Shown: positions 7,192 to 14,984 of the stretch, piece by piece
How positions within the stretch are numbered: the stretch's first letter is position 1
Layout: each line of letters opens with the position of its first letter
Origin: a virus
Virus record (IMG/VR): IMGVR_UViG_3300030419_001084
Location: 13,192-43,862 of that record
DNA: 30,671 nt
Direction: 5' to 3' (one strand)
The notes under the pieces: model-generated
What the model saw: the letters and a program-made list of their open reading frames with translations, nothing else
Databases searched by the model: none
What the model was told of the DNA's origin: nothing
Position numbers and translations under genes: made by a program

Positions 7192-7515
7192 TTACACCTC
7201 TCTTTTTTTGTATTTACTTAACATAGCTACCATTAACAACAGGTAGTTAATCATATCGCTTACTCGACCTTCAATAGGCTCTGAATACTCTTTACCATCT
7301 TTGAAAAAATTTCTAAGGCTAGATATATGCTTGTTAAGGTATACAGATAATACCTGCATAGGAGTTAACCCTAGTTCTTTTGCAATATTCTCAAAGTTCC
7401 ATAGTATATTGTCGTTATGATTACCCTCTGTGTATTCTACTCTTTTTTCATCTGATAGTTTTAATGTTTCAGCTATGAACTTATCTCTTAACTTCTTGTA
7501 CTCTTTAGCTGTCAT
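7192..7515 (-). CDS. Unknown helical protein, possibly DUF1599/Nmad1-like
   Basis: The protein has 107 residues. The pattern EGNHNDNILWNFENIAKELGL, then TPMQVLSVYLNKHISSL, then EPIEGRVSDMINYLLLMVAML resembles small all-alpha phage proteins related to DUF1599 (also called nucleotide modification associated domain 1). These share a helical arrangement with MazG-like pyrophosphatases. I see no complete metal-binding ExxE set, so an enzyme activity is not claimed. It lies one base beyond the start of the annealing gene and overlaps the next gene upstream. If the family call is right, it hints at nucleotide or base modification in this phage. Confidence 0.5.
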   Translation of the reverse strand: MTAKEYKKLRDKFIAETLKLSDEKRVEYTEGNHNDNILWNFENIAKELGLTPMQVLSVYLNKHISSLRNFFKDGKEYSEPIEGRVSDMINYLLLMVAMLSKYKKREV

Positions 7516-7699
7516 GCCATTCTTCCTTTATCCTAATACCGACACCTTCACACCAAGTATCTATAATTCGTTCTACCATCTCTTTAGAGTATCCACCTTC
7601 TTCTTTTATTTCTTTTGCTACTTCTAGTAAAATAGCATCTAGCTTATTACATTCATCTTCATATATGTTATCAAATATTCTATCGTTTTCATTAATCAT
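7505..7699 (-). CDS. Unknown small acidic protein
   Basis: It has 64 residues, acidic and helical (DECNKLDAILLEVAKEIKEEGG...). The ATG forms an ATGA overlap with the upstream gene stop and has a GGAG ribosome binding site. No motif is recognised. It is probably a genuine small early gene because its start signal and overlaps match the compact style of its neighbours. Confidence 0.55.
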   Translation of the reverse strand: MINENDRIFDNIYEDECNKLDAILLEVAKEIKEEGGYSKEMVERIIDTWCEGVGIRIKEEWHDS

Positions 7700-7902
7700 G
7701 CTTCTGCTCCATCATCATTAACTATTAAAGAAAACAATTCGCCATCATCATTAGATGCTTTCTCAGCTTTCTTCATACCACTTATAAAAGAAGGTAGCTC
7801 TTTCTCTTGGTTTGCCACTACGTACATAAGGTTTAATAGTGCCATTTCTATTTGGTCTACTCTAAATTCTACATTACTTAATCTACTAGGCTTCTTTTTC
7901 AT
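7696..7902 (-). CDS. Unknown small protein
   Basis: It has 68 residues. The basic start (MKKKPSRLSNVEFRVDQIEMAL) leads into a helical segment, and the tail is acidic (NDDGELFSLIVNDDGAEA). The start has an AGAGGAAG ribosome binding site and overlaps the upstream gene by 17 bases. The N-terminal heptad-like pattern could support oligomerisation. Function is not recognised. Confidence 0.55.
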   Translation of the reverse strand: MKKKPSRLSNVEFRVDQIEMALLNLMYVVANQEKELPSFISGMKKAEKASNDDGELFSLIVNDDGAEA

Positions 7903-8131
7903 AAGGCTTCCTCTTTAGTAACATTGAATACTTTACATTAACCACAACTGAATTTCTATTTCCTACTCTATTTATATTAGAGCAGTATCTATCTGCTTCT
8001 TCTTTATCTTCAAATACTCTGTGTGGATATTTATGATTAATTACATTAGAAAAAGCACCACCTCTAATCATCCACCAAGTGGTGTCTCCTTTCTCTTCTT
8101 TTATTGTCCATTTGTCTTTTAATAGTAACAT
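7886..8131 (-). CDS. Unknown small protein rich in aromatic and basic residues
   Basis: It has 81 residues and a strong AAAAAGGAG ribosome binding site. The composition suggests alternating strands (DKWTIKEEKGDTTWWMIRGGAFSNV, NSVVVNVKYSMLL) with one helix containing acidic residues (EDKEEADRYCSNI), compatible with a small alpha/beta domain. It begins one base after the nuclease gene stop, so the two are probably co-translated. No family is recognised. Confidence 0.55.
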   Translation of the reverse strand: MLLLKDKWTIKEEKGDTTWWMIRGGAFSNVINHKYPHRVFEDKEEADRYCSNINRVGNRNSVVVNVKYSMLLKRKPYEKEA

Positions 8132-8132
8132 A

Positions 8133-9014
8133 TTATTCTCCTTTTTGTAGGTTATACGGACATACTTCTCTAACAGGGCAGTAAGACTCGCACTTCATAC
8201 CATCCCATCTTTCTTCGTCACTACAAACTTCTGGAAGTTCATCATCTCTTAATGCTTTGAGAAGAGCTTCTTTCTTGTTATTAAATATACTTACTAGATT
8301 ATCATTATGTATATAAGGAACATCTATCATGTATACGTTTCTATCTAAGCCTCTTTCTCTAGCTATTTGTAATCCTCCATCTCTAACAGTAGCTTGTATT
8401 AACATCTTATCTACTTCATATCCATTTTGTTCTAATAAATATCTGTAGAAATTTAATTGTAATCCCCAGTCTCCTAAATCAACGCTATCTTTATCTATAT
8501 AGAATATCTTTATTCTTCTAGGTGTACCTGCTTTACCCCACTTTCCACTTCTCTTGTATACTTCAGTAGGATGCTTACCATGTCTAAACTTCATACCTAA
8601 ACACTTAGCTATTTTGTAAGAACCAGAAAACTTGTAGTCTACAAGTATCTTTGACTCTTTATCGTATAAATCTATTGTTCCTGTAATTCCTTGAGTTTCT
8701 AGTGTTAGCTCTGAAGCTAGTCTATCTAAACCTACTGATGATTCTTCTAGCTTTAAATGGTGTAGTGTACCAGCTAGAGAGAATGTACTATCTTCTGGGT
8801 ATGAATAGTAGTCTGCTGTCCTTCGTAGATAGGACTCGCAAGTACCTTGTATTAACTCTGTGGTGGATGGTTTTCTATCTGGCTTTCTATCTTTAGACAT
8901 ATGTAGTAGTGTAGGAAGCGACATTCCCATTTCTACTACATCTACATTTCCTCTCTTCACTTCTTCTAGAGAAACCAACTCACCATTAGGGTATTTAAAA
9001 CCTCTTAACGGCAT
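8133..9014 (-). CDS. Cas4/RecB-like PD-(D/E)XK nuclease with predicted Fe-S cluster
   Basis: I prefer the ATG at 9014 (293 residues) because GGAG lies six bases before it; an ATG at 9026 has no ribosome binding site. Numbered from 9026, motifs are His89/His90 (GTLHH), Asp119 in GTIDL, the D-x-K core VDYK (130-132), and QLNFYRYLL (190-198), the RecB-family motif IV. Cys63 together with Cys268, Cys279, Cys283 and Cys289 can supply the ligands of the iron-sulfur cluster seen in Cas4 and AddB-type nucleases. A 5' or 3' single-strand exonuclease that makes ends for the annealing protein encoded nearby is the likely role. No CRISPR array or other Cas protein is visible, so a CRISPR function is not supported. 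Confidence 0.8.
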   Translation of the reverse strand: MPLRGFKYPNGELVSLEEVKRGNVDVVEMGMSLPTLLHMSKDRKPDRKPSTTELIQGTCESYLRRTADYYSYPEDSTFSLAGTLHHLKLEESSVGLDRLASELTLETQGITGTIDLYDKESKILVDYKFSGSYKIAKCLGMKFRHGKHPTEVYKRSGKWGKAGTPRRIKIFYIDKDSVDLGDWGLQLNFYRYLLEQNGYEVDKMLIQATVRDGGLQIARERGLDRNVYMIDVPYIHNDNLVSIFNNKKEALLKALRDDELPEVCSDEERWDGMKCESYCPVREVCPYNLQKGE

Positions 9015-9077
9015 GATTTTCTCCATATTTTGTGCTTAAAATTTACAAACATAAAGCTAGATGATTCAAGAATTATT

Positions 9078-9290
9078 TTAATTTTCTTCTTCATTATCCT
9101 CATCCCTTATTAATTCTTCATGTTCTATTATTCTATCCACAAATACACCAGACTCTTCTAACATACTCATTTCTTGTATTAGGTAATCTTCTGCTGATAA
9201 AGTATTACCATATATATGTTCTTTATCAGTTGGTGTGTATACAGATACTTCTATTATTACGTTTTGGAAACTCTCTATGTTTCTACTCAT
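9078..9290 (-). CDS. Unknown small acidic protein
   Basis: I start this gene at the ATG at 9290 (70 residues, MSRNIESFQNVII...), which has a perfect AAAGGAGG ribosome binding site and overlaps the amidoligase gene by 8 bases. A Met at 9338 lies inside that gene. A strand (VIIEVSVYTP) is followed by acidic helical stretches and a strongly acidic tail (RDEDNEEEN). Its tight coupling to the amidoligase makes it a possible partner or substrate, but no motif supports a specific role. Confidence 0.55.
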   Translation of the reverse strand: MSRNIESFQNVIIEVSVYTPTDKEHIYGNTLSAEDYLIQEMSMLEESGVFVDRIIEHEELIRDEDNEEEN

Positions 9291-10458
9291 TTTCTCTTCC
9301 TCCTTTGAACTTGCTAGTTCTCTTGTTAATATAGTCACATAGTTCTACTCCAAAAGTACTCACCATGTGTCTAATAGGTGTTTTCTTAATCCATTTATCA
9401 TACTCTTCTTCTGTATATTTTTCTAATTTTATGCCCATGTCTATTATCTTATTTAATATTTGTATCCAATTAACTATCTTGGTTTTGTTTAGAGTCCCAG
9501 AGTGTAGACGAAACTCTAGGGAGCCATGATAGTACCTAGAATGTATGTTTAATCCACAATATCTAGCGTCATTATACTTCTCTGCAGTAGGAGAAGAGTC
9601 CATGTAGTCGTAGTATGTTTCTATTAAATGTTCTTCGTCAGGAATTTGTCTCATAACTCTTATTGGTATAGGAAAGTCTTTACACCAATTAGAATCTTGT
9701 CTAGAGTTAGGCATCATACCTTTCAATATCTCTTCAAAATAACTATATACTATTGCTACATGAGATACCTGTCTAGCATTTAAATCTAATGAATTGAAGT
9801 GTACATGTAGACCACAGCTTCTATTCACTACTGCTTCTATACTATTAGACCAACTCATTAATCTGTCTATACTATCTAATAGTAAATCTCCACTAGCAGG
9901 ATAGCTTACCATTTCTATTCCCTCATACTCTCCCCCACTACTTATAGAGCCATCATTTGTACTAGTCCAATATTTAGGATTAGATATTGTATCATTCCAC
10001 TCTGGAAATAGACACTCAACTTCTATACCAACTAGTCTACGAACAGGAAACTTAAAAGACTCTGCTTCTCTAGAACAGGAAGGTGGTCTATTAGTGTCTA
10101 GGTTGTAGGTCATTTCACCTATATCATTAGGCACACAGCTACTACAATAAGGCTCATCATCTCTCCAATATACCTCGTCTCTATCTGTAGTTTCTCCACA
10201 ATGGGTACAATTCTCATAGATTTCATAGAAACAATCTTCACAATAGGGTTCGCCATGACCAAAATAAGCATAGTCTGTATGAGTTGATTCACTACAACTA
10301 GTGCAAATATAGAAAAGTTCATCATGGCATGGTTCACAATATCTCTCACCTTCTGCTAGTATAGAATTATTTCGCTCTACAGAATTACTACAACTACAAC
10401 ATTCTATTATATCGGGTGTTTCTACTGCTCTTTTTTGTACTTGTCTAAGTGTAGGCAT
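9283..10458 (-). CDS. COOH-NH2 ligase (amidoligase) with N-terminal zinc ribbons
   Basis: The 391-residue protein has two parts. Residues 20-108 carry repeated CxxC pairs (C20/C23, C41/C44, C52/C55, C73/C76, C84/C87, C105/C108), reading as about three zinc ribbons. Residues 141-325 match the Amidoligase_2 fold, a glutamine-synthetase-like ATP-dependent ligase: GIEVE (Glu146, Glu148), NDGSI (Asp169), EYEGIEMVSYP (Glu182), CGLHVHFN (His218, His220), NDARY (Arg299) and SLEFRLHSGT (Glu315, Arg317). All metal- and nucleotide-binding motifs seem intact. Such enzymes join a carboxylate to an amine. The substrate is unknown; protein, peptide or another metabolite are all possible. A second amidoligase and a glutamine amidotransferase lie in the same operon. 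Confidence 0.85.
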   Translation of the reverse strand: MPTLRQVQKRAVETPDIIECCSCSNSVERNNSILAEGERYCEPCHDELFYICTSCSESTHTDYAYFGHGEPYCEDCFYEIYENCTHCGETTDRDEVYWRDDEPYCSSCVPNDIGEMTYNLDTNRPPSCSREAESFKFPVRRLVGIEVECLFPEWNDTISNPKYWTSTNDGSISSGGEYEGIEMVSYPASGDLLLDSIDRLMSWSNSIEAVVNRSCGLHVHFNSLDLNARQVSHVAIVYSYFEEILKGMMPNSRQDSNWCKDFPIPIRVMRQIPDEEHLIETYYDYMDSSPTAEKYNDARYCGLNIHSRYYHGSLEFRLHSGTLNKTKIVNWIQILNKIIDMGIKLEKYTEEEYDKWIKKTPIRHMVSTFGVELCDYINKRTSKFKGGRENE

Positions 10459-10459
10459 A

Positions 10460-10789
10460 CTAGACTCCTATGTTAGTAGCTTCTATAATACCAATTATAA
10501 AAGCATTTATCACCTTCAGCCAATTCATTTTCTTCAGAGTATCGTAGATATCATCTTCTAGTGTATCAGAATTTCTATCTATTTTTGCATCAATAGAACC
10601 CATAACATCTATTTGATTAAGTAAGAAGTCTAAATACTCTTCGTAAGAAGAGTCTACTAGAAATGGATTTTTCTTAGCTCTCTTATATAGAGTTTCTATT
10701 ACAAACTTCTTAGATTTTAATTTAATAGGATTAGGAAACCCTACTAATATTACTTTCTTTTTAGAATCCGAACCATCTGGTATCTTCAT
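10460..10789 (-). CDS. Unknown 109-residue protein between amidotransferase and amidoligase
   Basis: The ATG at 10789 has a perfect AAGGAGGT ribosome binding site and is preferred over a Met at 10819 that lies inside the amidotransferase gene. The protein starts MKIPDGSDSKKKVILVGFPNP, then is Lys-rich and helical (LKSKKFVIETLYKRAKKNPF, YEEYLDFLLNQI), and ends with the hydrophobic stretch VINAFIIGIIEATNIGV. It overlaps the amidotransferase by 29 bases and ends one base before the amidoligase gene, so it is surely part of that operon. I do not recognise a family. It could be the substrate, a scaffold or a third enzyme component of the amidoligase system. Confidence 0.65.
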   Translation of the reverse strand: MKIPDGSDSKKKVILVGFPNPIKLKSKKFVIETLYKRAKKNPFLVDSSYEEYLDFLLNQIDVMGSIDAKIDRNSDTLEDDIYDTLKKMNWLKVINAFIIGIIEATNIGV

Positions 10790-11828
10790 CTGTATTACCT
10801 CCTTCTCTTTTATCTTCATTACTATATGTATCTCTAGTGGTGTTGTCGTAATCCTCGTTTAAATACTCACAATCAAAGCATACATACTTACCTCTCTCGT
10901 CTTGCCATACCTCGTCTTGTGCAATCCACTCATAGCAATAACTACACATCTCTTTTCTATTATCGCAAGTTATAGGTAAGTTTTTACTAGCTGGACTTGG
11001 ATTACCTATGCTAGTATAACTACTTTGACCGAACCTACTAGAATTGTAGTAGCCGTATCCTCCGTAGCCATAACCTCTACTATAGTCGTACTGAGATATA
11101 GTCTCAAAGGGTACTTGCTTTCTTCTAGGTTTACTATCAAACTCATCTGTATTATATGTAAATATATAATCCTCTGGTACTTCCTTGATAGGTAGAACTA
11201 GACCTGCATTCATCATAGCTTCTTTCATTATATCTCTAGTAGATGCCCATAGTAGAACTCTAGCTTTCTTCCAATACGCTGTTACCATAGGTCTACCAGA
11301 CTCTCTAGCTAGATGTATCTTCTTATTACTATCTTTTACCCATGTTATAGCAAAGTCTCCATCTATATCCTCAAAAGCCTTGCTCATAGCATTTCTATTA
11401 AGAGATTGAAATAGAACTTGTGAGTCTACTTCGGGTACTTTCTTACCCATTTCCTTAGCTACTTTATTATAGTTGTAGATAACACCATTGTGAGCACCTG
11501 TTACTCTCCCTATATTAAACGGATGAGCATTAGTTACTTTTACCTTGCCATGAGTAGCTAGTCTAACATGACCTATTACAATGGTAGTATCTCTTGTGAT
11601 TCTAGGTAGAATATCTGTATACCAATCATCTGAGTCTACAAACGTAGATGAATCATCTAATGTCTTATAAGTGTACCTGTTCTCTGAGTCCATAATAGAA
11701 AACCCAGTACTATCAGTACCTCTTATAGAAGATTCGTCTGTAAGTTCAGTAAATACTCTCTTGAGTATTTCTAGTTGGTTATCAGATTGTCTATTGCTAG
11801 TTTTAGCAAAGCCAAAAATACCACACAT
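10761..11828 (-). CDS. Class II glutamine amidotransferase with C-terminal zinc ribbon
   Basis: The protein (355 residues) begins MCGIFGF, so Cys2 would be the Ntn-hydrolase nucleophile after Met removal. Supporting motifs are SIRGTDSTG (34-42), GHVRLATHG (86-94), AHPF (101-104), GAHNG (111-115) and VDSQ (134-137), all expected for GATase class II, which releases ammonia from glutamine. A Gly/Tyr-rich linker (residues about 250-270) leads to a zinc ribbon with C295/C298 and C317/C320 (CSYC...CFDC) and an acidic tail. No synthase or sugar isomerase domain is fused, so ammonia would go to a separate partner, most simply the adjacent amidoligases. A ribosome binding site AAAGGAG precedes the ATG. 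The zinc ribbon resembles those of the amidoligase encoded downstream. Confidence 0.9.
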   Translation of the reverse strand: MCGIFGFAKTSNRQSDNQLEILKRVFTELTDESSIRGTDSTGFSIMDSENRYTYKTLDDSSTFVDSDDWYTDILPRITRDTTIVIGHVRLATHGKVKVTNAHPFNIGRVTGAHNGVIYNYNKVAKEMGKKVPEVDSQVLFQSLNRNAMSKAFEDIDGDFAITWVKDSNKKIHLARESGRPMVTAYWKKARVLLWASTRDIMKEAMMNAGLVLPIKEVPEDYIFTYNTDEFDSKPRRKQVPFETISQYDYSRGYGYGGYGYYNSSRFGQSSYTSIGNPSPASKNLPITCDNRKEMCSYCYEWIAQDEVWQDERGKYVCFDCEYLNEDYDNTTRDTYSNEDKREGGNTDEDTRWFGF

Positions 11829-11851
11829 ACTGATTTTCTCCTTTATTGTTA

Positions 11852-13693
11852 TTAGTTATTATTATCTATTCTCCTTTCTATATACTCAGCACCCCATACT
11901 CCTGTTGTATCTCTTACTATATCAATAGACTGAGTTTTTGTAGAAATTATTTTACTATATAATTTAGTATTCTTATGAAGTTTTGTAGAAGTATCCATTA
12001 TCTTATTTAAAAATCTTATCCAATCTTCTATTGGTTTAGACCTAATCGTACCTTCATGGTATCTAAATTCTACTGAACCCATATAGAACCTAGCGTGTAT
12101 ATTAGTTCCTGTGTATCTAGCTTCATTATATTTTGTATCATCTAGTATCGAGTCTTGTATATTATAGTATGAATTTACTAGAGTAGGTAAATCATTTATA
12201 GATGCCCATTCTTTAGAAGTTATAGGTATTTCTCTACAATAGTTTTTACTTCTATAATTAGGTAATCCTTGATAGATAGATGTTTGTATTCTAGACATTA
12301 TCATTAGTAGAGATTTTAATTCTGTAAATCCAAAATCTATTGCATTTATATGTATATGAACACCACAGCTTTCATCTACAGAGTTATATTCATCTAGGTT
12401 ACATTCTTCTAAAGAATCTAATGCTCCATCTACTTGTCTACCTATTACAGGTCTCTCTGTAACAAATTCTACCCCTCCACCATTTAGAGAACCATCTTCT
12501 ACTACTTTAAAATACATAGGTATTGAAGCATTATCATAATAATGGTCTGCTCCCTCATATTCAGTTATAACTTCGCTTTCTATTCCTACAAATCTATTAA
12601 AATTTGTCTTGTTATCATATTTATTAGGTAAATGCAATCCTCTAAATGGACTAAATAGAATATTATTTAACTTGAATGTAGCACACGTATTGCAATATGT
12701 TCTCTGCATTATGTGTTTATATTTTCTATTTCTATATTTAAATTTATTTAGAAAATCGTTCTTTTCTCTCTTATCACAATTTCTAAGAATTTCTAAGTCT
12801 ACTATATCAATCGCTTTACATCTTGTACAGCTAACATAGAACATTCCATAGCAACTATTACAGCAAACCTTTGCTTCTACTAACTCTAGCATTTGTTTTT
12901 CCATTTCTCTAGCTTTGCTTATATCATTAGAGTTGCCTATAGAAACACTTGAATAGCAAACTTCACAATCTACTTTTTCAATAACGTAGCATTTGTCACA
13001 TATTCTATAATCTGAATACTCTTGCAAATGATTATCTATTTTCTTGCAAAACTTACATCTATAGTATGCGTCTACATTTCTTGTTTGACACTCTATTAAG
13101 TTTCTAAGAATTTTACTATTAATTTTATCTAAATAGAACCTATTGCAACCATTATACCTATCTCTAGAGTAAATTAATCTAGAATCATTTTTATCTACAA
13201 GTTCAGATTCCATTAATTTAAGATGTACACTTACATCCATATCTTCTTTTCTTCTATATATACCATTACTAGCTATATCATTTATCATAGATTCTGCATC
13301 TAGATATCCATTTATCTGGTTTTCTTGCACTAGATAATGTTTAATACCATTAGGATAACTAGATTCATTATGATAGGCAATAGATATTAATTCTTTGTGC
13401 ATATATAACAAATCAGAAGCTCTACATATTACATTTCTTCTATCTTGCGTATAATATCTAGGCTCTAATAGAACTCCAACAGGAAAACAATTATCTTCTA
13501 GTTCATCTTCGCTATAATGTTTCACATCTATTATTTTAAATAGACGACTAGCTATTGAAGTGTATTCATATACATCTAGAGTAGTACCCTCATAGGTAGA
13601 CATATCGTTTAAATCAATATTAGAGAAACTATATTCAGTAGTATATCTAGCTCTAGCAGTACTTATTAGAAAAACTTCATTTGAATAGAGCAT
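11852..13693 (-). CDS. Large amidoligase with extended N-terminus and zinc-binding cysteine pairs
   Basis: The protein has 613 residues. Residues 1-205 are an unrecognised strand-rich region. Residues 213-337 hold CxxC pairs (C213/C216, C232/C235, C243/C246, C278/C281, C289/C292, C334/C337), probably three zinc ribbons. The C-terminal Amidoligase_2 domain carries GIESE (370-374), EDGSLNGGGVEFVTERP (Asp400, Glu409), CGVHIHIN (His446, His448), NEARYTG (Arg526) and SVEFRYHEGT (Glu542, Arg544). It is clearly paralogous to the 391-residue amidoligase encoded downstream. A strong AAGGAG precedes the start. Two ligases with similar ribbons suggest either two successive ligations or a heteromeric enzyme; the sequence does not say which. 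Confidence 0.85.
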   Translation of the reverse strand: MLYSNEVFLISTARARYTTEYSFSNIDLNDMSTYEGTTLDVYEYTSIASRLFKIIDVKHYSEDELEDNCFPVGVLLEPRYYTQDRRNVICRASDLLYMHKELISIAYHNESSYPNGIKHYLVQENQINGYLDAESMINDIASNGIYRRKEDMDVSVHLKLMESELVDKNDSRLIYSRDRYNGCNRFYLDKINSKILRNLIECQTRNVDAYYRCKFCKKIDNHLQEYSDYRICDKCYVIEKVDCEVCYSSVSIGNSNDISKAREMEKQMLELVEAKVCCNSCYGMFYVSCTRCKAIDIVDLEILRNCDKREKNDFLNKFKYRNRKYKHIMQRTYCNTCATFKLNNILFSPFRGLHLPNKYDNKTNFNRFVGIESEVITEYEGADHYYDNASIPMYFKVVEDGSLNGGGVEFVTERPVIGRQVDGALDSLEECNLDEYNSVDESCGVHIHINAIDFGFTELKSLLMIMSRIQTSIYQGLPNYRSKNYCREIPITSKEWASINDLPTLVNSYYNIQDSILDDTKYNEARYTGTNIHARFYMGSVEFRYHEGTIRSKPIEDWIRFLNKIMDTSTKLHKNTKLYSKIISTKTQSIDIVRDTTGVWGAEYIERRIDNNN

Positions 13694-13823
13694 CTTTTAT
13701 CTCCTTAATTGCTTCTACTATATAATCCTTATATAGATAAACAATTCCACTAGAGAAAATCGTTAGTAGACTAACGTGACCTTCTCCACAAGAGCCAAGT
13801 AGATGATGAAATATCTCTTTCAT
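13677..13823 (-). CDS. 48-residue membrane-associated microprotein
   Basis: The start has a TAGGAGAG ribosome binding site, and the end overlaps the start of the large amidoligase gene by 17 bases. The sequence MKEIFHHLLGSCGEGHVS leads into a hydrophobic stretch (LLTIFSSGIVYLY) and a charged helix ending DALFK. It may be a one-pass or peripheral membrane peptide. It is too short for family assignment. Coupling to the amidoligase and a GEGH-like polar head make it a speculative substrate candidate. Confidence 0.55.
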   Translation of the reverse strand: MKEIFHHLLGSCGEGHVSLLTIFSSGIVYLYKDYIVEAIKEIKDALFK

Positions 13824-13890
13824 ATACTCTCCTATATTATTGTTATTATTAAACTTACATTCTATTGATAGACTTCTACCAATACTTTAA

Positions 13891-14229
13891 CTACTTATTA
13901 AATCCTCTTTCTTCTACTAAACATTCTATTAGCATTAGTATAAATAATTTTCTAGAACCATGAGTATCATAGACCAACTCATCTACTACCTCTGAAAATA
14001 TATTATCAATAGGTAGAGAAGTTTTTATACTACAACAGCCATTATCTTCTGCTTCTATTAATAGATGAGGTCGTTTCTCTACGCAATTATCAAACTTACA
14101 AGATTCTTTGTACAATTCTTTATCTATATCTTTATGCAATAGACCAGTTCCCTCTTCTTTGTTTTCATCTATAAACTGAGTAATGTAGGAATCTATTACA
14201 TCTAATATTTTATCTACTTTTACTTTCAT
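13891..14229 (-). CDS. Unknown small protein with cysteines
   Basis: It has 112 residues. It starts with a helical, acidic stretch (MKVKVDKILDVIDSYITQFIDENKEEG) and contains scattered cysteines (KESCKFDNC, GCCSI) near the middle and a helical end. No zinc-ribbon spacing is complete. It is part of the leftward early block; its start is two bases from the stop of the preceding gene. Function is not recognised. Confidence 0.55.
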   Translation of the reverse strand: MKVKVDKILDVIDSYITQFIDENKEEGTGLLHKDIDKELYKESCKFDNCVEKRPHLLIEAEDNGCCSIKTSLPIDNIFSEVVDELVYDTHGSRKLFILMLIECLVEERGFNK

Positions 14230-14230
14230 T

Positions 14231-14350
14231 CTACCACCATATCCTTAATAGCTGAATAATTAAATAGAAAAAGCTAAAGAATACTAGGAACTCACCTAGA
14301 GACTCTATCTTATCTATTAAATAATCCATAAATCTATCAAATCTACTCAT
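14231..14350 (-). CDS. 39-residue membrane microprotein
   Basis: MSRFDRFMDYLIDKIESLGEF is amphipathic. FLVFFSFFYLIIQLL then forms one clear hydrophobic segment, ending RIWW. The gene overlaps its upstream neighbour by 8 bases, and a GGGGT stretch precedes the start. A second in-frame ATG at 14356 is a possible alternative. A membrane anchor or small host-interaction peptide is plausible; no family is recognised. Confidence 0.5.
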   Translation of the reverse strand: MSRFDRFMDYLIDKIESLGEFLVFFSFFYLIIQLLRIWW

Positions 14351-14513
14351 TATCATACCCCATTTCTTTTTTCTCTCTTATTATATCATCTAGAAACTCT
14401 TTAATCTCTAAAAGCTCAGAGTAGAAAAGAACATCTCTAATAAGATACATTGCATATTCTATAATACTTTTTCTCTTACCATAATAGCTACTAATGTCAT
14501 TATTTTCTATCAT
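14343..14513 (-). CDS. Unknown 56-residue protein
   Basis: The ATG sits in an ATGA overlap with the stop of the gene upstream and has a GAGGGTG ribosome binding site. The protein is charged and helical, ending LLEIKEFLDDIIREKKEM and then GYDNE. It belongs to a run of tightly packed microproteins. No motif is recognised. Confidence 0.5.
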   Translation of the reverse strand: MIENNDISSYYGKRKSIIEYAMYLIRDVLFYSELLEIKEFLDDIIREKKEMGYDNE

Positions 14514-14650
14514 ATTTCACCCTCTAATGCAGTTCCTACTTTACTAGCGTATTCTACTGCATTTTTCTTACTACTAGCTTTGAATATAGTACCATCTACT
14601 AGTCTATATTTTTTATAGCTAGAGAATTGGTCTCTTTTCTTTTTTGGCAT
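14510..14650 (-). CDS. 46-residue basic protein
   Basis: It starts MPKKKRDQFSSYKKYRLV, with a basic N-terminus, and reads on as a small strand-helix unit (DGTIFKASSKKNAVEYASKV). An AAGGAGG ribosome binding site is six to eight bases before the ATG. Basic charge suggests nucleic-acid contact, but this is only inferred. Confidence 0.5.
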   Translation of the reverse strand: MPKKKRDQFSSYKKYRLVDGTIFKASSKKNAVEYASKVGTALEGEI

Positions 14651-14666
14651 ATAGCCTCCTTATTGT

Positions 14667-14942
14667 CTATTTATAACTAAATATATTTTTAGGATTTACT
14701 ACTTCATATTTATCTAAGACTTCATCACCATAGACATCTTTTGATATAAAGAGAGAATCAACTATTCTATCTTCACATTCTTTCTCTTTAAAAAAGCCAT
14801 GTCTACATTCTTTTTCTAGTTCGTAGCCTAGTACATTTTCTCTATCATATCTTAATACTCTAGCTGTTTTATCTACTTCGTCTATAACAGCTACTATTGT
14901 CCAAACAGAGTCTATTAATCTGTTTGTTATCAGTTCTACCAT
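14667..14942 (-). CDS. Unknown small protein
   Basis: It has 91 residues and a strong AAGGAGG ribosome binding site. Strands (SVWTIVAVIDEVDKTARVLRY) are followed by a charged region with cysteines (ECRHGFFKEKECEDRIV) and a strand-rich end. It is the first gene after tRNA-like element 1 on the minus strand, about 40 bases downstream of it. No family is recognised. Confidence 0.55.
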   Translation of the reverse strand: MVELITNRLIDSVWTIVAVIDEVDKTARVLRYDRENVLGYELEKECRHGFFKEKECEDRIVDSLFISKDVYGDEVLDKYEVVNPKNIFSYK

Positions 14943-14984
14943 AGAACCTCCTTGTTATCTATTAATAAAACTTTTCTATATTTG

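Noticed and set aside
8133-9014. Cas4 as evidence for a phage CRISPR system
   Set aside because: No repeat-spacer array or other Cas protein is visible; phage Cas4/RecB-like nucleases commonly act in recombination.
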